This document shows, one piece after another, positions 1 through 6,878 of a stretch of 64,000 bases of DNA (positions within the stretch are counted from its first letter, which is position 1; every line of letters begins with the position of its first letter). The notes beneath the pieces are model-generated. The model was not told the origin of the DNA, made no database searches, and saw only the letters and a program-made list of their open reading frames with translations. The DNA lies in contig NZ_FQYI01000009.1 of NCBI RefSeq assembly GCF_900141665.1, forward strand, positions 1-64,000. Direction: 5' to 3'. The stretch comes from Cruoricaptor ignavus. Its GTDB lineage: Bacteria > Bacteroidota > Bacteroidia > Flavobacteriales > Weeksellaceae. Position numbers and translations under genes: made by a program.

Positions 1-522
1 AGCAGGATTTGCAAGGATGTAGATTATGCTTATCCCAACAAAGGATTTTGTGCTTCGCAGAACCTGCATTTCTATGGGTATAAACTACATGCTGTATGTT
101 CAATTTCTGGGGTTTTTCAGAGTTTTGATATTTCTCCCGCATCCGTTCACGACATCCACTACTTGCAAGATATAAAACTCCAAATGTCTGACTGTGTGTT
201 ACTTGGGGACAAAGGCTATTTGTCTCAAACCATCCAGTTAGACTTATTCAATGAGGTAAATATAGAATTAGAAACTCCTAAAAGGAGAAATCAAAAAGAC
301 TACAAGCCACAGTTTTATCAATTCAAAAAATATCGGAAAAGAATCGAAACGTTATTTTCCCAACTTTGTGACCAATTTATGATTAGAAGGAACTATGCCA
401 AAACTTTTCAAGGTTTTAAAACCAGAATTTTGGCTAAAATTGCAACACTAACAACTATTCAATATCTGAATAAATTTCTTTTCGGCAGAAATATAAACAA
501 GCTAAAAATAAATCTCGCGTGA
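1..522 (+). mobile_element. IS982-family transposase, 3' part only (starts before the window)
   Basis: The frame is open from base 1 to a TGA at 520-522. It reads through residues that look like the C-terminal half of an IS982-type DDE transposase: a YGYKLHAVCS stretch, then GDKGYLS (the second acidic block), then a basic C-terminus with the KKYRKRIETLFSQL segment typical of the final catalytic Glu region. The ORF has no internal start that makes biological sense, so it is the end of a gene that begins upstream. The bases right after the stop (about 521-538, ending in ACGGGTT) may be the right inverted repeat, but the left end is out of view and this cannot be checked. Family identity is by motif recall. 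Confidence 0.75.
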
Positions 523-704
523 TAATGCACTACGGGTTAATTTACAATGTGGATACTATTTACTGTTTATATACGGAAAAAAATATTTCACCACACAAGT
601 TTAAAAAATGGCATCCAAACTTAAAATTAATGATGTAATTCTGACTTTGATGAGCTATTTATGAATTAATCCCAAAAGTTCACTTAAAATCAATTGAATT
701 AAGT
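523..704. other. AT-rich spacer between the IS remnant and the tRNA-Ser terminator
   Basis: No ORF or RNA signal was found here. It may include the end of the insertion sequence. The position next to a tRNA gene would suit an integration site, but no integrase or duplicated tRNA end is visible. Confidence 0.4.
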
Positions 705-738
705 CCAAAAAAATTACACCTACTTTAAAAGTGGGTGT
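705..738 (-). terminator. Hairpin terminator downstream of tRNA-Ser
   Basis: An inverted repeat pairs 716-726 with 728-738 with one wobble. On the minus strand it is followed by a run of seven T (complement of 707-713), so it ends transcription coming from the tRNA gene. Confidence 0.6.
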
Positions 739-785
739 ATTTTTGGGTGTAACTACTGTAAACCATTAATTATCAGTGTTAAATG

Positions 786-870
786 CGGAGAGAGAGGGAT
801 TCGAACCCCCGGAGGTGTTACCCTCAACGGTTTTCAAGACCGCCGCAATCGACCACTCTGCCATCTCTCC
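786..870 (-). tRNA. tRNA-Ser (anticodon UGA)
   Basis: On the minus strand the gene starts GGAGAGATGGCAGAGTGG and ends with the matching TCTCTCC acceptor arm plus a discriminator G. The T-loop reads GGTTCGAATCC. The anticodon loop CTTGAAA gives anticodon TGA, and the long variable arm (GAGGGTAACACCTC region) marks a class II tRNA, as expected for serine. CCA is not encoded at the 3' end. A consensus promoter lies 25 bp upstream and a hairpin terminator downstream, so it appears to be a single-gene unit. Confidence 0.95.
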
Positions 871-894
871 AAAACCTTCCGGTTTTTGGTGGTG

Positions 895-926
895 CAAATA
901 TAAGGTGCTTTTGTATTTTGAGCAAA
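895..926 (-). promoter_or_regulatory. Bacteroidota promoter for tRNA-Ser
   Basis: On the minus strand TTTG (926-923), a 20-bp spacer and TATATTTG (902-895) fit the -33/-7 consensus of Bacteroidota sigma factor exactly. The tRNA 5' end lies 25 bp downstream. Confidence 0.75.
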
Positions 927-973
927 TTATTTTAGCAAAATTCTTTTAAAGCCTTTGTTTTCAGGATAAAAAA

Positions 974-1339
974 TTAGCTTTTCATTAAATGGGAACCCAC
1001 AAAAACAGCTGCGAGCCCCACGAATACACTCAAAAGTACATAGGCAACAAGCACAAAGCTGTTGCCGCTTTGCCATAATGAATAATTTTCTGCAGAAAAA
1101 GTAGAAAATGTGGTAAAGCCGCCACAAAAACCTGCAATCATAAAGAACTTCAGCTGGCTGTCAGTTTTAAAAAAATACGCAGAGAATAATCCGATGAGGA
1201 AACAACCAATTATATTCACTACAAAAGTGCCCACCGGAAAACTGCTGATATTCCACAGTTTCTGGGTATGTTTTGAAATGAGGAAGCGCAGGACGCTCCC
1301 CAGTCCGCCACCAAGAAATATGTAGAGAATTTGTTTCAA
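974..1339 (-). CDS. crcB: Fluoride ion exporter CrcB/Fluc
   Basis: A 121-residue, four-helix membrane protein of the usual length for the fluoride channel family, which works as an antiparallel dimer to export F- from the cytoplasm. The N-terminal GGGLGSVLRF, the PVGTFVVNIIG helix and the GGFTTFSTFS motif (pore Phe and central Na+ site region) are all present. The only available start is TTG at 1339, where the homologous Met sits. No fluoride riboswitch was recognised upstream. It follows trxB on the same strand but is separated by about 130 bp, so co-transcription is uncertain. Confidence 0.92.
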   Translation of the reverse strand: MKQILYIFLGGGLGSVLRFLISKHTQKLWNISSFPVGTFVVNIIGCFLIGLFSAYFFKTDSQLKFFMIAGFCGGFTTFSTFSAENYSLWQSGNSFVLVAYVLLSVFVGLAAVFVGSHLMKS

Positions 1340-1466
1340 TTTTAGCTCAAGTTCTTCCGAGATAAACCCTTCGGCAGGCCCAAGATGACACTCTCTGATG
1401 TTTAGAGGTTAAAGTTTTAAATTGTAAATTAAAAATTTACCATTCACCATAATTAGTCCTTCACTC

Positions 1467-2411
1467 CTACTGCAATTCTGCCAGATATTTTTCCGCATCC
1501 ATGGCTGCCATACAACCTGTTCCGGCAGCAGTAATGGCTTGCCTGTATACATGATCCTGAACATCTCCTGCCGCAAAAACGCCCGGAATATTAGTAACCG
1601 TAGTGCCAGGATTTGTAAGGATGTAGCCGTTTTCATCCAGATTTACCTGCCCTGCAAAAACTTCCGTATTCGGTTTGTGGCCTATCGCAATAAAAATTCC
1701 GTCCACATTTTGCGTGGAAATTTCCTTCGTTAAGTTATTGATAATCACCGCCCTTTCCACCAAATTATTCTCACCTTCAATGCCTATCAGCTCGTGGTTA
1801 AATTTCACTTCGATGTTCGGCGTGCTCATCACTTTATTCGCCATAAATTTGGACGCGCGAAACTCATCCCTGCGCACAAGCATCGTAACTTTCGACGCAA
1901 GGTTTGCCAGGTAGGTGGCCTCTTCGGCCGCCGTATCACCGGCACCCACCACTATCACCTCACGGCCTTTGTAGAAAAATCCATCGCAGGTTGCACACGC
2001 CGAAACACCGCCGCCAGAATATTTTTTCTCGTCTTCCAGCCCAAGATATTTCGCCGTAGCGCCGGTTGCAATTATCACCGTTTTTGCCAAAATTTCCTTC
2101 GTGCCGGCATACAGTTTATGCACGCCGCCATCTTTTGAAAATTCCACTTTGGTGATGAGCTCGTAATGAATTTTCGTGTCAAATCTTTCCGCCTGTTTCT
2201 GCAAATCCAGCATCATCTGTGGCCCGGTAATTCCATCGGGATATCCTGGGAAGTTCTCCACATCGCTTGTTGTGGTCAGTTGGCCGCCAGGCTCTAAACC
2301 TGTGTACAGTTCCGGCTTCAAATCGGCTCTTGCAGCGTAGATTGCCGCCGTAAAACCTGCAGGCCCGGAACCTACAATTACGCAGTTTAAAACATTATCG
2401 CTAATTTCCAT
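1467..2411 (-). CDS. trxB: Thioredoxin-disulfide reductase
   Basis: The protein is 314 residues, the standard length for the low-molecular-weight FAD enzyme that passes electrons from NADPH to thioredoxin in the cytoplasm. The N-terminal FAD site GSGPAGFTAAIYAARA, the redox motif CATCDG near residue 140, the NADPH site GAGDTAAEEA and the C-terminal FAD motif GVFAAGDVQDHVYRQ are all seen. It lies about 45 bp downstream of holA on the same strand and may be co-transcribed with it. Nothing is odd. Confidence 0.97.
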   Translation of the reverse strand: MEISDNVLNCVIVGSGPAGFTAAIYAARADLKPELYTGLEPGGQLTTTSDVENFPGYPDGITGPQMMLDLQKQAERFDTKIHYELITKVEFSKDGGVHKLYAGTKEILAKTVIIATGATAKYLGLEDEKKYSGGGVSACATCDGFFYKGREVIVVGAGDTAAEEATYLANLASKVTMLVRRDEFRASKFMANKVMSTPNIEVKFNHELIGIEGENNLVERAVIINNLTKEISTQNVDGIFIAIGHKPNTEVFAGQVNLDENGYILTNPGTTVTNIPGVFAAGDVQDHVYRQAITAAGTGCMAAMDAEKYLAELQ

Positions 2412-2455
2412 ATTCTCAAAAATTTCGTTTAATTATTATCGATTATTTAATTCGG

Positions 2456-3490
2456 TCAAACAGCAACCTTCACCTTGTCCACATTCAAGATTTTGTAAAC
2501 CATTTCCACCAGAAGTTCTTCGTGCGGCGTTTGCTGTACGCCCAAGCCTTTGCTTTTCAAGTCATATTCCCGCAAAATGGAAATCACCCGCGTTGCCAAT
2601 TTGAACGGATAAAAATTGGCGGCTTGCGCAAAATCTTTTACGAAATAAGGATTTACGCCCATTTCTGCAGCCACGGTTTTAGAATCCACGCCCTTCATCG
2701 TTTGGTAAATGATGATGTTGGAAAAAAAGTTGTACAGATTGCCCAGCATCATCGGAAACGGACTGCTTTTCGGGTTCTTCGCAATGTAGTGCGCAATTTT
2801 CATCGCCCTTGCTGAATCCCTTTGCCCAAGCGCTTTCTGCAGTTCAAACACATTGAATTCCTTACTTATCCCGATGTGTTTTTCCACCATTTTAGCATCC
2901 AGAATTTCGCCATCCTTCATCAGCATTTTCACCTTAGAAAGTTCGTTGGAAATTCTTGATAAATCGCTGCCCAGATATTCGGCGAGCATTAGCGAAATAT
3001 TCGGCGCCATCTTGATTTGCAGCCGTGCCGCTTCCTCGCTAATCCATTGCGGTACTTGATAATCCTTTACTGCAGGGCTTTCGAACAAAAATCCTGCCGA
3101 TTTTAAAACTTTGGCAGTCCTCGTATTTCCGGCCAATTTTTTGTGTTTGTGAGCGAAAGCGAGAACGCTGGTGGGCACAGGGTTTTGCGCAAAATTCTCG
3201 AGAATCTTTTTTTCCTCATCGCTGAATTTCAAATCCTGAGCTTCCTTTACGATAATCATATTCGTATCGCCAAACATCGGGAATTGCTGTGCCTGTGCCA
3301 CAATTTCCGCAATGTTCGTGTCTTTTCCGTACACAACCGTCAGCCCGAAATCGCGCTCTTCTTCCGGCAAAATTTGCTCCAAAGCATCGGTAACTTGGTC
3401 GATGAAAAAAGGCTCTTCGCCGTGCAGAAAATACAGCGGCAGAAGTTCTTTATTTTTAATATTTTTGAGCAGTATTTCTAAATCCTTCAT
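2456..3490 (-). CDS. holA: DNA polymerase III subunit delta
   Basis: A 344-residue protein of the clamp-loader delta family, which opens the sliding clamp for loading at primed sites. The LYFLHGEEPFFIDQ start corresponds to the family's N-terminal nucleotide-binding-like fold, although delta itself does not hydrolyse ATP. The central SDLSRISNELSK segment and the C-terminal helical collar match the family pattern. The ATG at 3490 lies only three bases from the divergent TTG start of the neighbouring gene, so each gene's promoter must lie inside the other's reading frame or overlap it. Confidence 0.9.
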   Translation of the reverse strand: MKDLEILLKNIKNKELLPLYFLHGEEPFFIDQVTDALEQILPEEERDFGLTVVYGKDTNIAEIVAQAQQFPMFGDTNMIIVKEAQDLKFSDEEKKILENFAQNPVPTSVLAFAHKHKKLAGNTRTAKVLKSAGFLFESPAVKDYQVPQWISEEAARLQIKMAPNISLMLAEYLGSDLSRISNELSKVKMLMKDGEILDAKMVEKHIGISKEFNVFELQKALGQRDSARAMKIAHYIAKNPKSSPFPMMLGNLYNFFSNIIIYQTMKGVDSKTVAAEMGVNPYFVKDFAQAANFYPFKLATRVISILREYDLKSKGLGVQQTPHEELLVEMVYKILNVDKVKVAV

Positions 3491-3493
3491 TGT

Positions 3494-3931
3494 TTGGAAA
3501 TCCCAAGGCTAAATTTTCCGGATCCTTATGATTTTAAAATCCGTAAGTACAAAGATAAATTTTTTATTTATGATGTGTGCCGAAAGATCTGGCTGCTGCT
3601 TACGCCTGAGGAATGGGTGCGCCAGCATTGGATTCAGTACTTCATTACCGGCAGGGGCTATGCAACATCGGCGTTTTTAATAGAAAAAAAACTGACAATC
3701 AATACCTTGACGAAAAGAAGCGATATCATCCTCACAGAAAAGGCCAAACCTGTAATTCTAATCGAGTGCAAAGCTCCGCACATAAGGCTATCTGAGAAGA
3801 CCTTTGACCAAACGGCACGCTACAACTCTGAAATCGGCTGCCGGATGATTGTCCTCAGCAATGGCCAATCCCACATTTTTGCAGAAAAAAAGGAAAATGG
3901 CTATCAATTTTTACCGAATCCATTTTTTTGA
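3494..3931 (+). CDS. Stand-alone HsdR N-terminal-type nuclease-like protein (HSDR_N_2)
   Basis: The 145-residue protein matches the type I restriction enzyme R N-terminal family (PF13588) with no helicase attached. A PD-(D/E)xK-like core is readable: Asp near 77 in KRSDIIL, Glu-x-Lys near 91-93 in ILIECKAP, and Gln near 106 in FDQTARY. The residues expected for catalysis are therefore present. A LTPEEWVRQH segment precedes the core. The start is TTG at 3494, where homologous N-termini begin (LNFP follows). No methylase or specificity subunit is nearby, so it is not a restriction system. Substrate and role are unknown. Confidence 0.75.
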   Translation: MEIPRLNFPDPYDFKIRKYKDKFFIYDVCRKIWLLLTPEEWVRQHWIQYFITGRGYATSAFLIEKKLTINTLTKRSDIILTEKAKPVILIECKAPHIRLSEKTFDQTARYNSEIGCRMIVLSNGQSHIFAEKKENGYQFLPNPFF

Positions 3932-4034
3932 TATAATAAATTTATGCATCAGCGCTAAAAAAATTGCTGAAGAAAAAGCACCATATTGTAAATGATTTTT
4001 TTATATTTGCTGCAAATTAAAAACTCATAGATTT

Positions 4035-4703
4035 ATGAAAAAATTATTCATCTTCTCAGCTCTAGCTGCGAGTGCAACTGCATTTTCACAATATGTTGAA
4101 AAGCGTTCCCAATTTGGTATCACAGCCGGAGTACACGGCTCGCACATCCACGGCATCCACCAGGATTCCGAAGCGCGTGTAGCCCCATCTGTAGGTGTTT
4201 TTTTCGAGGCGCCTATCAGCCAGAGATCTACTTCGGAGCTCAGCCGTAGCGGCGGTTTGTTCTTTGCTCCTCAAGTGGAATATTCTATGCAGGGTGAATA
4301 CAATAAATATCCTGGCGGCAAGCAAAAATTCTTCGCAGATTTCATAAATCTGCCTATTCTTTTGAAATATTATTTCGGTGCAAAAGCGAACAGCGGCTTA
4401 AATTCCAGCTGGTTTCTAACCGTAGGGCCTAAAGTAGGCTTCATCGTGAACCAGAAAGTCTCAGGAGACAGCATTAATGACCCAACAACCGGCATCAATT
4501 ATATCGATCTCCATTTTAATGACAACGATGAGTTTAATAAGTTTGATTTCGGCGTAGTGGGCGGCTTAGGCTACGCGTTCGATAACCACTGGCAGCTGAT
4601 GCTCCGCTACGATCATGGCTTTACAAAAATGTATGACAACACCCCGCACGATAAAACCACTTATAACTATAAACTTGGTTTGAGTGTTAATTATGGTTTC
4701 TAA
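4035..4703 (+). CDS. Outer-membrane beta-barrel protein (PorT-like family)
   Basis: A 222-residue secreted protein. The N-terminus is a short basic stretch followed by a hydrophobic segment and a cleavage site around residue 18-19 (TAFSQ). The rest alternates polar and hydrophobic residues in strand-like fashion, with YGYAFDNHWQLMLRY-like strands and a terminal aromatic (NYGF), the usual outer-membrane barrel end. This fits the small porin-like barrels common in Bacteroidota, whose cargo is usually unknown. A TATATTTG box (4002-4009) lies 26 bp before the ATG. It forms a monocistronic unit ending in a perfect 12-bp hairpin. Confidence 0.8.
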   Translation: MKKLFIFSALAASATAFSQYVEKRSQFGITAGVHGSHIHGIHQDSEARVAPSVGVFFEAPISQRSTSELSRSGGLFFAPQVEYSMQGEYNKYPGGKQKFFADFINLPILLKYYFGAKANSGLNSSWFLTVGPKVGFIVNQKVSGDSINDPTTGINYIDLHFNDNDEFNKFDFGVVGGLGYAFDNHWQLMLRYDHGFTKMYDNTPHDKTTYNYKLGLSVNYGF

Positions 4704-4721
4704 TCCCATAAAACTTTTTTC

Positions 4722-4752
4722 AAACAGGCTGCCGATTGGCAGCCTGTTTTGT
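4722..4752. terminator. Bidirectional terminator between the barrel gene and queG
   Basis: A perfect 12-bp stem pairs 4722-4733 with 4738-4749 around a GATT loop. T runs follow on the plus strand and A runs precede it, so it can serve both converging genes. Confidence 0.85.
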
Positions 4753-4759
4753 TTAAAAC

Positions 4760-5686
4760 TTAAGGAAGATTTTTAATGTTTTTCATTAGTCCGGAAAATT
4801 TAGCCCTCTTCACGGGAGACTTTCTGAAAATCTCGGCATAAACTTCCTCGGTAAGCTCCTTCCAATCCTCCTTCCGCATTGCTGTAAGTTTTTCATTCAG
4901 GTAGAATTTCGGCTGACTGTGCGGTTGGGAAAACCGGTTCCAGGGGCAAACATCTTGGCAAATATCGCAGCCGAACATCCAGTCTTCCATCTTATCCTGA
5001 AAAAAATCCGGGATCTGATCTTTAAGTTCGATGGTCGCATAGGAGATACACTTACTGCCGTCCACCACTTTTTCCGAAACAATGGCGCCCGTAGGGCAGG
5101 CATCAATGCAGCGACGGCAATTGCCGCAATGGTCAGTTGTCGGCGGGTCCGGTTCCAGTTCCAGATCGCAGATGATTTCCGCGAGAAAGTAAAACGAGCC
5201 GTGCTTTTTAGTGATGAGATTCGAATTTTTTCCTACCCAGCCAATGCCACCCCGCTTCGCCCAGGCACGCTCCAAAACCGGCGCAGAATCCGTAAAAATT
5301 CTGAAATGGAAATCCCCGATCTCCTCCAGCAAATGCTCACACATCTCCCGAAGGATGGCTTTTATTACCTCGTGATAATCCTCGCCATAGGCATACTTTG
5401 CAATTTTGTAATTCCCTTCCTCCGGCAAAATTTCTTCCGGAAAATAATTGTAAGATAATGAGATCACGGACCTGGCACCTTCCACCAGCAGCCTTGGATC
5501 CAGCCGCTTATCAAAATAATTCTCCATATATCGCATCTCCCCGTGCATGCCCTCGCGCAGCCACCTCTCCAGGCGCGGTGCCTCATCTTCCAGAAATTCT
5601 GCCCGGGAAATACCGCAACTCTGGAAGCCGAAACGCCGAGCAGTAGATTTGATTATTTGAGAAAAATATTGTGTTTTTGCGTGCAT
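4760..5686 (-). CDS. queG: Epoxyqueuosine reductase
   Basis: QueG carries out the last step of queuosine synthesis, reducing epoxyqueuosine in tRNA with a cobalamin cofactor and two 4Fe-4S clusters. Both ferredoxin-type cluster motifs are readable: CGNCRRCIDACPTGA and, later, CDICQDVCPWN. The upstream AKRGGIGWVGKNSN block is also characteristic. I choose ATG at 5686 (308 residues, family length) because the longer frame runs across the divergent rhodanese promoter and adds no conserved residues. Its cobalamin dependence is consistent with the B12 uptake operon further along the window. Confidence 0.93.
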   Translation of the reverse strand: MHAKTQYFSQIIKSTARRFGFQSCGISRAEFLEDEAPRLERWLREGMHGEMRYMENYFDKRLDPRLLVEGARSVISLSYNYFPEEILPEEGNYKIAKYAYGEDYHEVIKAILREMCEHLLEEIGDFHFRIFTDSAPVLERAWAKRGGIGWVGKNSNLITKKHGSFYFLAEIICDLELEPDPPTTDHCGNCRRCIDACPTGAIVSEKVVDGSKCISYATIELKDQIPDFFQDKMEDWMFGCDICQDVCPWNRFSQPHSQPKFYLNEKLTAMRKEDWKELTEEVYAEIFRKSPVKRAKFSGLMKNIKNLP

Positions 5687-5690
5687 TGGC

Positions 5691-5720
5691 TTTGCAAAAC
5701 TAATATTTTGATTATATTTG
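5691..5720 (+). promoter_or_regulatory. Promoter of the rhodanese gene
   Basis: TTTG (5691-5694), 18 bp, then TATATTTG (5713-5720) matches the Bacteroidota consensus. It lies 20 bp before the ATG at 5741. Confidence 0.7.
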
Positions 5721-5740
5721 GAAGTGTAAATAATACAATT

Positions 5741-6028
5741 ATGGATCTGAAAGAACTTTTGAGTGGTGACAATTATCACCTGATAGATGTGCGCGAGCCG
5801 ATGGAGCTCGATGTGGACGGCTCCGTGGAGGGCGCAACAAACATTCCGCTAGACGAGATTGAGGTGCGCAAACAGGAAATCGAGAATCTGGCGGGCCCGA
5901 AGATTTTCTTCTGCAAAAGCGGGCAGCGCAGCCAGAAGGCGGCAGATTACTTCAAAGAGCAAGGCCTGACGGAAGTGTACAACGGGGGCGGGTATGAAGA
6001 TGTGAAAGCCGCGCTGGAGGCGAGATAA
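5741..6028 (+). CDS. Single-domain rhodanese-like sulfurtransferase
   Basis: A 95-residue rhodanese domain: YHLIDVREPMEL at the start, the active-site loop FFCKSGQRS with the catalytic Cys and the CxxGxR pattern, and the GGYEDVK ending. Such stand-alone domains carry persulfide sulfur in the cytoplasm, with partners that differ by organism. ATG 5741 is preferred because a consensus promoter lies just before it. The longer frame lies antisense to queG. The gene ends before a strong hairpin that separates it from gldA. Confidence 0.9.
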   Translation: MDLKELLSGDNYHLIDVREPMELDVDGSVEGATNIPLDEIEVRKQEIENLAGPKIFFCKSGQRSQKAADYFKEQGLTEVYNGGGYEDVKAALEAR

Positions 6029-6048
6029 TCTTAAAAAATATTACAGAA

Positions 6049-6075
6049 ATCATCGGAGTCTCCGGTGATTTTTTT
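6049..6075 (+). terminator. Terminator after the rhodanese gene
   Basis: A 10-bp stem (6049-6058 with 6060-6069, one wobble) is followed by seven T. Confidence 0.8.
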
Positions 6076-6078
6076 GTT

Positions 6079-6086
6079 TAAATTTG
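6079..6086 (+). promoter_or_regulatory. -7 box for gldA
   Basis: TAAATTTG matches TAnnTTTG. No convincing -33 element is seen. Its position inside the longest reading frame argues for a gldA start downstream, at 6107. Confidence 0.5.
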
Positions 6087-6106
6087 CCCACCGAAAGCTG
6101 ATTATT

Positions 6107-6814
6107 TTGTCTTTAAAAATATTAAACCTTACCAAAAAATACGGCAGCCAGACTGCGCTGAATGCCATCAGTCTGGAAATTGGCGCTAACGAGATCGTAG
6201 GATTGCTGGGACCGAACGGTGCAGGAAAATCCACCCTGATGAAATCTATCACCGGAGCGCTGACTCCGGATGACGGCGAGATATTTTTTAACGGGAAAAA
6301 TATTGCAGAATTTCCCCTGGAAACCAAGGCGAAAATGGGATTTCTCCCCGAGAATAATCCGCTGTACAATGATATGTTCGTAAGGGAGTACCTGGATTTC
6401 GTGGCAGATGTGCGGAAGGTTTCAAGAAAAAGAATAAATGAGGTAATAGCGCTTACCGGGATCACGCCGGAAAAATCGAAAAAAACGGGACAGCTTTCCA
6501 AGGGCTATAGGCAGCGGGTGGGCTTGGCGGCGAGCATACTGCACGAGCCGGAACTCCTGATCCTGGACGAGCCTACCAACGGGCTGGATCCCAACCAGAT
6601 CCTGGAGATACGGGAGGTGATCCGCAATGTGGGCAGCGAGAAATCCGTGATACTCTCCACACACATTATGCAGGAGGTGGAGGCGCTGTGCACACGCGTA
6701 ATCCTCATAAACAAAGGGAGCATTGTGCAGGATTGTGCCGTGCAGGATTTCAAGGGAAGATTCCGCTCGCTGGAGGAAGCCTTTGCGGAATATACGATGG
6801 GAGGATATTCATAA
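6107..6814 (+). CDS. gldA: Gliding-motility ABC transporter ATP-binding subunit GldA
   Basis: An ABC ATPase with Walker A GPNGAGKS, signature LSKGYRQRVG, Walker B LLILDEPTNGLDP and the switch His in LSTHIMQEVEA. The wording of the last two blocks is characteristic of GldA, which with GldF and GldG forms an ABC transporter linked to gliding motility in Flavobacteriia. The longest frame starts at GTG 6065, but a promoter -7 box lies inside that extension and the family's N-terminus aligns with TTG 6107, giving 235 residues. gldF and gldG are not adjacent, so the partner permeases must be elsewhere. It could also be a generic ABC-2 ATPase. Confidence 0.8.
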   Translation: MSLKILNLTKKYGSQTALNAISLEIGANEIVGLLGPNGAGKSTLMKSITGALTPDDGEIFFNGKNIAEFPLETKAKMGFLPENNPLYNDMFVREYLDFVADVRKVSRKRINEVIALTGITPEKSKKTGQLSKGYRQRVGLAASILHEPELLILDEPTNGLDPNQILEIREVIRNVGSEKSVILSTHIMQEVEALCTRVILINKGSIVQDCAVQDFKGRFRSLEEAFAEYTMGGYS

Positions 6815-6830
6815 GTCTCTCCTTAAAAAT

Positions 6831-6863
6831 AAACGCGGCTCAGAAGTACTGCGCCGCGTTTTT
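6831..6863. terminator. Bidirectional terminator between gldA and the RND operon
   Basis: AAACGCGGC (6831-6839) pairs with GCCGCGTTT (6853-6861), with T runs on both outer sides. Confidence 0.8.
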
Positions 6864-6878
6864 ATTTGAGCTAAAAAA

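Noticed and set aside
523-704. Integrase remnant or att site beside tRNA-Ser
   Set aside because: No reading frame, no duplicated tRNA 3' end and no integrase motif could be found.
1340-1466. Fluoride riboswitch upstream of crcB
   Set aside because: The spacer does not show the conserved crcB-motif bases, and no pseudoknot pairing was evident.
3494-3931. Type I restriction-modification system
   Set aside because: Only an HsdR N-terminal-like protein is present. No helicase domain, HsdM or HsdS gene is nearby.
5543-5740. N-terminal extension of the rhodanese protein
   Set aside because: The extension is antisense to queG, lacks conserved residues and includes the rhodanese promoter.
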